Of a DNA stretch of 64,000 nt, positions 33,596 to 44,500 are shown piece by piece. This DNA comes from Hymenobacter aranciens. GTDB taxonomy: Bacteria > Bacteroidota > Bacteroidia > Cytophagales > Hymenobacteraceae. The notes under the pieces were generated by a model that was not told the DNA's origin, did not search any database, and saw only the letters and a program-made list of their open reading frames with translations. The stretch covers positions 454,797 to 518,796 of the forward strand of contig NZ_JAUQSY010000003.1 in assembly GCF_030580865.1 (NCBI RefSeq). The letters are read 5' to 3'. The position numbers were made by a program, and so were the translations under genes. Within the stretch, counting starts at the first letter, position 1. Every line of letters starts with the position of its first letter.

Positions 33596-34920
33596 GGGCG
33601 CTGCGGGGGCTGCGCAGCCAGCTGGCGCTGGCGTTTGCGCTGGTGTTTGGGCTGGCGTTGGGGCTGGCGGGGCTCTACCAGTACCGGCAGGTGGGGCAGG
33701 TGCTGCACCAGGCCGACGATGCCCGCCTGCGCGCCCGCGCCTACCAGCTGCTGGAGCAGGTGGACGTGAGCGGCCCCGTGCCCGCGCTGGCGCTGCCCGG
33801 CCGGCACGAGCGGGCCCGGGTGGTGGCCGAGGGGCCCAGCTACGCCCGGCGCGAGCTGTTTCATTCGCCGGGGTTTGGCGGCGGGCTGGCCGGGTTGGGG
33901 CGGCCCTGGCGGGGCGTGCGGGTGCAGCGCACCGCGTATGATGCCAGCGGCTGGCCGGTGCGCATTAGCCTAGAGCTGGCGCACCCGGCCGCCCCGCTCA
34001 CGGCCGACCTGCGCCGGGTACGGCTGGGGCTGTGGGCGGCGCTGGCGGGCAGCCTGGCGCTGGCGGCCGGGCTGGCGGCCGGGCTGGGCTGGTGGGTGCT
34101 GCGCCCCTTGCGGCGCATCAGCCGGCAGGCGGGGCGCATCGGGGCGGCACCGGGGGCCGAGCGCCTGCCCGAGCCCGCCACCGGCGACGAGGTGCAGGAG
34201 CTGGCCCAAACCCTCAACCGCATGCTCGACCGCCTGCAGGCCGGGGCCGAATTGCAGGATAATTTTCTGGCCGCCGCGGCCCACGAGCTGCGCACACCCC
34301 TGGCCGTAGTGCAGGCTGGCCTGGCCGTGACGCGCCAGGACCCCGCCCTGCCCGCGCACCTGCAGGCGCCCCTAGCGGTGCAGGCCGAGGAGGTGCAGCG
34401 CCTGAGCCGGCTGGTCGACGATTTCCTGCTGGTGAGCCGCCTGCGGGCCGGGGCGCTGCCCCTGCACCGCCAGCCCCTGGCCCTCGACGAGCTGGTGCTG
34501 GCCGTGGCCGACCGCCTGCTGCCGCGCTTCCGGGCGGCGGGCCGCCCGCTGCACCTCGCCATCGATGAGCAGGTGGCCGACTACACCGTGGCGGGCGATG
34601 CCGACAAGCTGACCACCGTGCTGCTGAACCTGCTGGAAAATGCCCTGCGCCACGCGCCGCCGGGCCGCGAGGTGCGGGTGCAGCTAAGCCGCGAGGAAGC
34701 CACCGGCTGGTACCGCGTGGCGGTGGCCAACCCAATACAGCACTCGCTGGGCGACCTCTCGCGCCTGACCACGGCCTACTACCAGGCCGAGGTGCTGAGC
34801 GAGGGCGCGGGCCTGGGGCTGTGGCTCAGCAACCGCCTCGCCGAGCTACACGGCGCGCCGCTGGCCCTGAGCGAGGCGGAGGGGGAGTTCGTGGCGAGCC
34901 TGCGGCTGCCGCCGGGGTAG
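33592..34920 (+). CDS. HAMP-type sensor histidine kinase with unusual ATP-binding region
   Basis: A 442-aa inner-membrane kinase. TM1 (~8-28, LALAFALVFGLALGLAGLYQ), a periplasmic sensor of ~120 residues, TM2 (~148-172), HAMP (~172-220), HisKA with NFLAAAAHELRTPLAVVQAG (His231), then HATPase. The N box (VLLNLLENALRHAPPG) and G2 box (EGAGLGLWLSNRLAEL) are normal. The G1 box, usually DxGxG, reads VAVANPIQHSLGDLSR, lacking the conserved Asp/Gly residues. This may lower or change ATP turnover, or the kinase may act mainly as a phosphatase (inference). Coupled to the OmpR-type regulator; followed at once by the 20.5-bp repeat array. Confidence 0.9.
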   Translation: MRALRGLRSQLALAFALVFGLALGLAGLYQYRQVGQVLHQADDARLRARAYQLLEQVDVSGPVPALALPGRHERARVVAEGPSYARRELFHSPGFGGGLAGLGRPWRGVRVQRTAYDASGWPVRISLELAHPAAPLTADLRRVRLGLWAALAGSLALAAGLAAGLGWWVLRPLRRISRQAGRIGAAPGAERLPEPATGDEVQELAQTLNRMLDRLQAGAELQDNFLAAAAHELRTPLAVVQAGLAVTRQDPALPAHLQAPLAVQAEEVQRLSRLVDDFLLVSRLRAGALPLHRQPLALDELVLAVADRLLPRFRAAGRPLHLAIDEQVADYTVAGDADKLTTVLLNLLENALRHAPPGREVRVQLSREEATGWYRVAVANPIQHSLGDLSRLTTAYYQAEVLSEGAGLGLWLSNRLAELHGAPLALSEAEGEFVASLRLPPG

Positions 34921-34931
34921 GAGCGGGCGGC

Positions 34932-35160
34932 GTCCGGTGGGAAAAAACAGCGTGCGGAGCGGAAAACAGCGTGCGGTGGGGGAAATTTCCGTGCGGTGGA
35001 AAAAAACGGCGTCCGGTGGCGGGTTGCGGGCGTCCGGAGCGGAAAAACACCGTCCGGAAGTTGCAAAACAGCGTCCGGTGGGAAAAAACGGCGTCCGGAA
35101 GTTGCAAAACAGCGTCCGGTGGGAAAAAACAGCAGATTGATGCGTTTTGCGAGCGTCCGG
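34932..35160. repeat. Phased ~20.5-bp direct-repeat array with A-tracts
   Basis: The word GTCCGG or GTGCGG occurs at 34932, 34952, 34971, 34991, 35011, 35032, 35052, 35073, 35093, 35114 and 35155, i.e. steps of 19-21 bp (two helical turns), with one skipped place at ~35134. Most units carry an A4-A7 run (34942, 34963, 35000, 35043, 35065, 35083, 35106, 35124) in the same phase, which should bend DNA. Two unit types alternate at the right end (GTCCGGTGGGAAAAAAC and GTCCGGAAGTTGCAAAAC). It starts 11 bp after the kinase stop and lies ~340 bp before the giant gene. Confidence 0.85.
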
Positions 35161-35347
35161 CCGGGGGCGCGGGCGAGTTGGCTCAGAAAGTAGGCGGGAT
35201 GATGCGGTGGGCGAGGCGGGGCGCTGGGCTGGTGGGGGTGGAGGTTGCCGAGGCAAAGGGGGAATGAACTTCGTTGGCGGCGGGCCGGGGCCGGGCCGAA
35301 CGGGCCGGAAACCGGCCGGCGGCGGGGCGTTTGCAGTTTGCGCCAAT

Positions 35348-35424
35348 AATCGAACCGTTCGGGCCGGGAATCGTGCCGTTCGGGTCGGGGGGCTAGGCTG
35401 GGGGTAGGGGAGTGGATAATTTTG
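35348..35424 (+). promoter_or_regulatory. 21-bp-spaced repeats and promoter of the giant surface-protein gene
   Basis: AATCGAACCGTTCGGGCCGG (35348) and AATCGTGCCGTTCGGGTCGG (35369) are 21 bp apart; an inverted CCGAACGG lies at 35297. A perfect -7 box TAATTTTG is at 35417-35424, but no TTTG at -33. This is the layout expected for an activator bound just upstream, compatible with a LytTR regulator. Confidence 0.6.
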
Positions 35425-35502
35425 TGCTTGTTTATGAAGGGTAATAGTTTGTTAACGTGAATTTTGGTCTCGTTGATAACTGTGCTGCCCACTACTCGCG
35501 CT

Positions 35503-38500
35503 ATGGAAAAAAAAGTACGATTGAACGTCGGCAACGGGAGCGTTGGCCGGCGAAAACACATGAGCCTGCGGCGGCCGGAACCTCAGACTGCGGGATGGCT
35601 ACGGGCCGCGCTACGGCAGCTGGCGGCGCCAAGCTGGGGTTGCCTCGTGCTGCTGCTGGTGCTGCTGGGCAGCGGCCGGGCGGCGCTGGCGGGCAATACT
35701 ATCACGCCGAGCATCGGGGCTAATAATACCTCGCCGCTGCCGGGCAGCACGCTCACGCTCACGCTGGGCTACGTGAACACCTATACCAACGGCACCAACC
35801 GCACGGCCACGATAGTGCGGAACGGCACCATCACCGGGCTGCCGACGGGGCTGACGGGCGTGACCTTTGCCGGGCTGGGCGCGGCCGGGGCTACCTATAA
35901 TACCGGCAGCGGCACCATCACCTTCAACACCGGCGCCAACGGCTACGACAATACGCTGGCGGCGAATGATAACACGCCCGACCTCGATTTCACCATTTCC
36001 TTCACCGTGCCGGTGGGCATGGCGGCCTTCACGGCCACCTCGGCCCCGACCACCAACACGCAATCGACGACCGTGAACCCGCAGTCGGTGAGCGTGACGG
36101 TGGCCCCGCAGCTGCCCGCCGACGTGAGCGTGACCGTGAGCGCGCCGGCCACGGCCCCGGCCGGGGCGCAGGCCACCATCACCGTAACGGCCACGAACAC
36201 CAGTACCACTAACACGGCTACCGACGTGGTGGTGACGGCGCAGCTGGCCACGGGCCTGCCGGCTGGGGCCGTCAACGTATCGAACGACGGCACCTACGAT
36301 GCCGGCACCGGGCGGGTAACGTTCCCGGCGCAGGCGCTGGGCCCCAATGGCACCTTCACGCCCACCATCCGGCTGCTGATGCCGGCCAGCGGCACCCGCA
36401 CCGTGAAGGTGTCGGGCACCTCGGCGGTGGACGTGAACGCCGCCAATAACAACGGCAACGCTGCCAATGCCAACGCCACCATCACGGTGACGCAGGTGGC
36501 CGACGTGGCCATTTCGGTGAGCGGGCCGACGGCGGCCACGCCGGGTTCGGCCATTGTGTACTCGGTGCTGCTGACCAACCAGGGCCCCAGCACGGCCACC
36601 GGCCTGACGGCCCAGCTGGCGCTGGGCGGCGCGCCCACCAACGTGGTAGTCACCGGCGGCGGCACGCTGGCGGGCAGCACGGTGAGCTTCACGGTGCCGG
36701 GCGGCTCGCTGGCTTCGGGCAACTCGCTCATCTACACGGTGCGCCTGACGGTGCCTGCCACCGGGCCCGTGACCGGCACGGCCTCGGCCACCAGCACCAC
36801 CGCCAACGGCGACCCCGTGGCGGCCAACAACAACGGCACGGCCCCGGCCTCGCAGGTGAGCACGGCCGTGGTGGCCAGCACGCCCAGCGAAGTGTGCGCC
36901 ACGCCCGGCGCCAGCGGCAGCCTCACCTACAGCGGCACGCAGGGCATCAATACCTACTACCCCGGCCTGACCGGCACGGGCACCCAGAACCAGGCCGGCC
37001 AGAAAGTGCTGGCCATCGGGGCGGCCACTACGTCGGGCACCACGCCGGTGAGCGGCGCGCTGGCCGTGGGCGACCTCGTGCTGGTGATGCAGATGCAGGG
37101 CGCGCCTATTAATACGACTAACACCAGCAGCTACGGCGACGGCTACGCCGGCGACCCCGGCAGCGGCAGCCTTGGCGGCACCACCTTCACGGCCGGGCAG
37201 TATGAGTACGGCACGGTGGCCGCGCTGGCGGCCGGCACCGTCACGCTGACCAACAACCTCGTCAACACCTACCAGAACGCCAACGCCACGGCCACCACCG
37301 GCCAGCGGCGCTTCCAGATAATCCGGGTGCCGCAGTACCAGGACTTTACCCTGACGGCCAACCTCACCACCGTGCCCGCCTGGAACGGCAGCACTGGCGG
37401 CGTGCTGGCCCTCGACGTGGCCGGCACCCTCAACCTGGGCACCAACCGGGTGATTAACTTGGTGGGCAAAGGCTTCCGCGGCGGCGGGGGCCGGCAGCTG
37501 GGCGGGGCCGGCGGCCTCGGCTACGCCAACACCGACTACCGCACGCCCGCCACGGCCAACGTTAATGCCTCGAAAGGGGAGGGCCTGGCCGGCACGCCGC
37601 GCTACCTCAACAACGGCGGCACGACGGTAACCGACCTCGGCACCACCTTCGGCTACCCCGACGGCAGCACCGTGGGCGGCGGCGACAACGGCCGCGGCGC
37701 GCCCGGCAACGCCGGCGGCGGCGGTACCGATACCGCCCCCAATAGCAACGAAGAAAACACCGGCGGCGGCGGTGGCTCGAACGGCGGCACTGGCGGCCAA
37801 GGCGGCAACGGCTGGCGCTCGAACCTGCCCTCCGGCGGCTTCGGCGGGGCGCCCTTCCTGGCGGCGGCCCCGAGCCGGCTGGTGCTGGGCGGCGGCGGCG
37901 GCGCCGGCACCACCAACAACGGCACCGTGGCCGATGACGATACCTACCCCGGCAACGCCGGCCTGACCAACGACGGCTTTGCCAGCTCGGGCGCGGCCGG
38001 CGGCGGAATGCTGCTGGCCCGCGTGGGCAGCGTGAGCGGCACCGGCACCATCAACGTGAGCGGGGCCGACGTGGCCTTCGTGCCCGAAAACGACGGCTCG
38101 GGCGGTGGCGGCGGCGGCGGCTCGGTGCTGCTGCTCTCGAACAACACGGCCGCCACCGCCCTGACCGGCGTGACGGTGCTGGCCACGGGCGGCCAGGGCG
38201 GCTCGAACACCGGCGGCGGCTCAGCCCACGGCCCGGGCGGCGGCGGCTCGGGCGGGGTGGTGTTTGCCTCCTCGCCGTTGAACGCGGCCAGCTCCTACGG
38301 CGCCGGCACCAACGGCACTACTTTCAACGGCCTCGTGTACGAAGCCGGTCCCGGCACCAGCTCGCCGGCCTTCGTGCGCAACAGCGTGGGCTTCGACGAG
38401 ACGCCGCTGCTGCAATCGGGCGCCAACTGCGTGGCCGACCTGACCACTACGCTCAGCGGGCCGACGGCCCTGGCTACCGGCGGCAACGCCGGGCCCTATA

Positions 38501-41500
38501 CCGTCACTTTCACCAACAACGGCCCGGGCAGCGGCAGCTTCGCCACCCGCACCGTGACCCTGCCGACGGGCGCTTCGCTCAGCAGCCAGCAGCTGCTCGA
38601 CATCCAGGCGCAGGCGCCGGGCGCGACCTACACCAGCGGCACGCGCGTCATCTCGTTTGGCGCGGCCAGTGGGGTAGCCAGCGGCGCCACCAGCAGCTTC
38701 ATTTTCAGCTTCACGGCCCCGGCCACCACCGGCACCGGACTCACGTTGAGCAGCGCCGTGACCGCCGCCAGCGGCACCAACCAGGGGGCCAACCAAGCCG
38801 CCGACAACGCCTCGCTCACCCTGAGCGTGAGCAATGCCCTCACCGGCACCATCTTCGAAGACGTGAACTACGGCGGCGGCGCGGGCCGCAACTACGTCAC
38901 GGCCAATGCTGGCTCGGGCCTGGCCAGCGGGGCCATCCGCCGGCCCGGCGTGCGCGTGGAATTGTATAATACCAGCACCGGCGCGTTCGTGGCCGCCGCT
39001 ATCACCGACGCCAACGGGCAGTACGCCCTGCCGGTGCAGGCCAGCACCGGCTACACCCTGCGCGTGGTGAACAACACTGTAACCTCGGCCCGCCCCGGCG
39101 CCACCTTCAGCGGCGCGGCCTCGACGGGCTACCTGAGCAACCAGGTGGCGGTGCAAACCTTCAATGGCCTCACCGACCGCGTGGGCGGCGAGTACCCCGG
39201 CCGCGCCGATGCCGACGCCAACACCACCGGCGCCAACCTGAGCACCCTCACCGCCGGCAGCGTGGCGGCCCAGAGTCTGCGCACCCTTACCAGCGCGGCC
39301 AGCGGCCTCACCACCGGCCCCGATTTCGGCTTCAACTTCGACGTGGTGACCAACACCAACGACGCGGGGCAGGGCTCGCTGCGCCAGTTTATTCTGAACG
39401 CCAACGCTCTGGGCGGCGAAACCACGCTGGCCCAGAGCGGTAGCAGCGCCGCCGGCGCGCTGGCCGCCCAGCGCGAAACCAGCATCTTCATGATTCCCAA
39501 CGGCGCCACCACCGCCGCCAACAACGTGCCGGCCGGCCTGCGCAGCTACAGCGCCAGCACCAACGCCGGTCTGGCCTCGCAGCTGAGCGGCGGCGTGGCG
39601 GTGATTACGCCCGCCACGACTCTACCGGCCATCAGCGGCCCCAATACCTTCATCGACGGCTCGACGCAGACCTTTAACATCGGCAATACCAACAACGTGA
39701 CGCTGGGCGCGGGCGGCACCGTGGGCACGGCCGCCACCGCCCTGGGCACCGTGAACGGCCCCGAAGTGCAGCTCAGCGGCACGGCGGTCGTGGCGACGGG
39801 CCTCGACGTGGCCGCCACCGGCACCGGCGCGGGCGTGCTGGGCCTGGCCATCTACGGCTTCGGCACCAACGGCGACAACGACAACAGCGCCGGCATCCGG
39901 GCCGCCACGGGCGGGCTGACTATCAGCCGCAACGTGCTCGGCAGCCCAGCTACCGGCTTTACGGACCCCGGGAACAGCACCCGCGGCCTCGGCGACGGCA
40001 TCCGCCTGACGGGCGGCACCACGGCCAGCAGCATCAGCAACAACCTCATCGGCTATAACGGCGGCAAGGGCATTGCCATCAGCGCCGGCGTGACTACCGT
40101 GAGCGTGACTAACAACGAGGTGCGCTCGAACGCTCAGAACGGTCCGGCCTGGGACGGCATCGACGTACAGGGCAGCGCCGCCACCGTGACCGGCAACCTG
40201 TTTGTGAACAACGCCGGGGTGGGCATCGACAGCTACAACTCGGCCGGCGCGAACACCATCACGGGCAACACCGTGAGCGGCAACGGCCGCGGCACCGCCA
40301 CGCTGGCCCCCGACGAAACGCCCGGCATCCGCCTGTTTGGCGCGCTGAACGTGGTGAGCCAGAACGTGAGCACCGGCAACTACGGCGCTGGGGTGATGGT
40401 GGTAAACAGCTCGCCCACGACGACCATCAGCCAGAACTCCATTTACAACAACGGCACCGTGGCGGCCCTGAACGGCGCGGCCGCTACCGGCCAGCTTGGC
40501 ATCGACCTGACCAACGGCAACACCGCCACCGGCGACGCGCCCTTTCTGACCCTCAACGACAACGGCGACACTGACGGCGGGGCCAACGGCCTGCTAAACT
40601 TCCCGGTCATCACCTCGGCCACGGTGGTGGGCGCGAACCTGGTGGTGCAGGGCTTTACCCGCCCCGGCGCCCGCATCGAATTCTTCAACCCCGGTCCCGT
40701 GGCCGACCCCAGCGGCTTCGGCGAGGGCCAGACCTACCTGGGCACCGTGACCGAGGGCGGCGCGGCCGGCGGCGGCAACCTAGTGGCCGACACCAACGCC
40801 GACACCGGCAGCTACGGCCCCGGCCTCATCAACGGCCTGAGCCAGGGCACCGACAACACCAACCGCTTCACCTTCAACATCCCGCTGACCGGCAGCTTTG
40901 CCGGCTACGCGGCGGGCTCGCTGCTCACGGCCACGGCCACGCTGGACGGCGCTACCTCCGAGTTTGCGGGCAACGTGGCGGTGAACACCGCCCCGGTAGC
41001 CAACACGCTGACCAATACCGCCGGCATCCCGAACACCAGCGCCCCCGTGGCCCTGGCTCCTGGCCTGAGCGGCACGGCCAACGGCAGCGGCAACAGCATT
41101 GCCGCCTACACCATCGTGAGTTTGCCCGCCAGCGGCACGCTGAGCTACGTGAGCGGCAGCACCACTACGACCGTGGCGGCCGGCACCACCATCACGGCGG
41201 CCCAGTTGGCCTCGCTGCGCTACACGCCGGCCAGCGGCACCACCGGCAACGTGAGCTTCACCTACACCGTGACCGACGCCAACGGCATCGCCAGCCTCTC
41301 GAACAATAGCGGCGGCACCATCACGGCCGGCCCGGCTACCTACACCATCCCCGTGACGGCCGTGGCCGACGTAGCGACGACCATCACGCCCTCGGCCACC
41401 CCGGTAAATGCCGGCGCGGCCCTGAGCTTCAACGTAACCTACACCAACGCCGGCCCGAACCTGGCCGCCAGCTACGCCCAGACGCTGACGCTATCTAGCG

Positions 41501-44500
41501 GCCTGGGCGCGGGCAACGTGACCTTTGCCAACCTGCCCACGGGCGTGACGGCCAGCTACAACACCGCCAACGGCCAGGTGACCTTCACCGGCACGCCCAC
41601 GACGCTGGCCAGCGGCGCCAACCAGAACCTGACGGTGAGCATCGCCGTCGTGCCGGCTGCCTTGAGCAGCATTACGGCTGCCACCACCATCACCACCAGC
41701 ACCGGGCAGGGGGCCGATACCGGCGCCAACTCGGCCAGCGTAACCGTGCCGGTGACGCCGGTGGCCGACGTGACGACGACCCTGAGCGGGCCGACGCAAA
41801 TCATCCCGGGCAGCACCAATACCTACGCGGTTAATTTCCTCAACAACGGCCCCAGCCCGGCCGCCGGCGTCACGCGCACGGTGAGCATCCCGGCTGGGTC
41901 CAGCAACGTGACGGCCGCGGGCGGCACTATTGGAGGCAACACGGCCAGCGGCTTCACCATCACCTACACGCCCAGCCCGACGACCCTCGCCAGCGGCAGC
42001 CCGACGCCTTACAGCTTCAGCTTCACCGCGCCCACGGCCACCGGCACCACCTACGCGCTGACCAGCACCGTGGGCACCAGCACCAGCCAGGGCGCCGACG
42101 CGGCCCCCAACTCGGCCACCCTGAGCCTGACCACGGCCGGGGCCGGCCTGGCCTGCAACTCGGTGTTTTACCGGGTGCGCGAGGTGAGCGGCAACTCGCT
42201 GCTGGAGCGCCTCGACCGCAGCAGCGCGGGCGGCACCATCACCTACGCCGGTACCACGCTCTACAGCACCGGCGTGAGCCTGAATGCCCTGGCTTTCAAC
42301 TACGCCGACGGCTACCTCTACGCCTTCCGCACCAACTCGAACGTGCTTTACCGCCTCAGCAGCACCGGGGCGCAGGAAGTGGGCGCCATCGCGGGCATCC
42401 CGGCGACGGGGGCCAACGCGGCTACCTCGGATTTGAACGGGCTGATGTACATCGCCGACAACAGCACCACTACGCTCTACCGCCTCAACCTGAGCACGCT
42501 GACCCTGACCTCGACCGTGACCCTGAGCGCGGCGGTGAACTTCGGCGACATGGCCTACAACCCCGTGGACAATAATATCTACGCCAACCGCTACTACGCT
42601 GCCTCGGGCACCAACGGCGTGGCCCGCATCAACCCGACCTCGGGGGCGGTGACGGTGCTGGGCACGCCCGCCACGAGCGGCGACGACGTGGGCTCGCTGT
42701 TCTTCGACGCGGCCGGCGGCCTCTACGCGGCCACCAACCAGGGCAGCTTCGTGGGCTTTAACACCAGCACCGGGGCCTCGACCTTGATTGGGGCGGCGGG
42801 CTCGGCCGCGCAGTCCGACGGCGCCTCCTGCGTGTTCCCGACCGAGGAGCTTGATGTGGTGCTGAGCGCCGGCACGCCGGTGCGGGTGAGTTCCACGGCT
42901 TTCGACGTGACCTACACCGTGCGGGTGAAAAACACCGGCGCCGTGAGCGATGCCAACGTGCAGGTAAACAATTTCCTCAACGACGGCACGAACCCAACCG
43001 GCGCGGCCTTCCCCGGCGCCAGCAGCGTGACCGTGACGACGGCTCCGTCCATCGCCAGCGGCCCCGCCCTAGCCCTGAACGGCGGTTTCAACGGCACCAG
43101 CAGCACCGGCCTGCTGGCCGGCACCACGGCCCTGGCCAGCAACGCCACCAGCGTCATCACCTACACCGTGCGGGTGACTTACCCGAGCGTGGCCGCCATC
43201 CCGACTACCGCCCAGAACAATTCGGTGTACGCCAGCACCACGGGCACCTCGCCCAACGCCGGCTACGTGCTGGTGAACGGCACGGCCCTGGCCCCGACCG
43301 GCGTACTGGCCGGCGACCAGTCGACCACCGGCAGCACCCTGCCCGCCACGCCCGGCGCCGACACCCCCAGCCCGACCCCGGTCACCTTTGCCAACCCGCT
43401 GGTGCAAAACATCACCAACGTGACGCTCAACAACACGGCCCCCGCCACCGTGCTCAACCCCAACCTGAGCGCCACGCCGGGCCTCAACGGCACGGGCGCG
43501 GCCATCAGCTCGTTCACCATCAGCGCCCTCACCGGCAGCGGCACGCTACGCTACAACGGCACGCCCGTAACCGGTTCGCTCACGGTGCTGGTGGCCAATG
43601 TGGGCCTGCTGACCTACCAGCCCGTGCCCGGCAACGTGAGCAGCCCCTCGTTCACGTTCTTCGCCACCGACGCCAACGGCGGCGTGAGCAACACCGCCAC
43701 CTACACCATCCCGGTGCAGAGCCTGGCCGACGTAACGACGACCCTCAACGGCCCGGCCCAGCTGAGCACCGGCACCGCCGCCGGCCCCTACACCGTGACC
43801 TATGCCAACGTGGGCCTGGCCGCCGCCGGCATCGTAACCCGCACCCTGACGCTGCCCGCCGGCGCCACCAACATCGTAGCTCCCAACGGCACGATTACGG
43901 GCACCAGCATCGACTTTGGTAACGTGACCAGCCTCGCGGCAGGCGGCAGCGCCAGCTTCACGTTCAGCTTCACGGCTCCGGCTACGGCCGGCGCGGTGGC
44001 CATCGTGAGCACTACGACTACGACCTCGAACGAGGGCACCAACCCGGCCCCGAACAGCAGCACCATCAGCGCCACGGTAACGGCCGTGACCGACGTGGCC
44101 GCTACCATCGCGCCCCTCGCGGGCACGGTGGCCGCCGGCTCGCCGGGCGCGGGCTTCACGGTGAGCTTCGCTAACAACGGCGCCCTGACGGCCGCCGGCG
44201 TGACCCGCATGGTGCAATTGCCGGCCGGCCTCGGCGCGGTGAGCGCCACCAACGGCGGTAGCTACGACAACACCACCGGCCTGGTCACCTACGCGCCCTC
44301 GCCGACGACCATCGCCAACGGCGCGCCGCTGACCTCGGTTATCACCTTCGCGGCTCCCGCCAGCGGACCGGTGGCGGCCACGGCCAGCGTGAGCACCACC
44401 AGCTTCGAAGCCGGCCAGACGGCCAACAACACGCAGTCGGCCACGCTGAGCATCACGCCGGGCTTCAACCTGATAACCACCATCGACGGCCCCACCACCA

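Noticed and set aside
34932..35160. CRISPR-like array
   Set aside because: Units follow each other with no unique 30-40-bp spacers, the step is only ~20 bp, and no cas genes are near.
35611..37800. Long minus-strand open frame (729 codons) and similar ones at 43546-44217 and 46186-47679
   Set aside because: All are antisense to the giant DUF11 gene and have unnatural Arg/Gly/His-rich composition; no start context or domains.
37480..38280. Gly-rich stretch as a separate PE-PGRS-like gene
   Set aside because: It is in frame inside the giant T9SS protein, flanked by DUF11-type domains.
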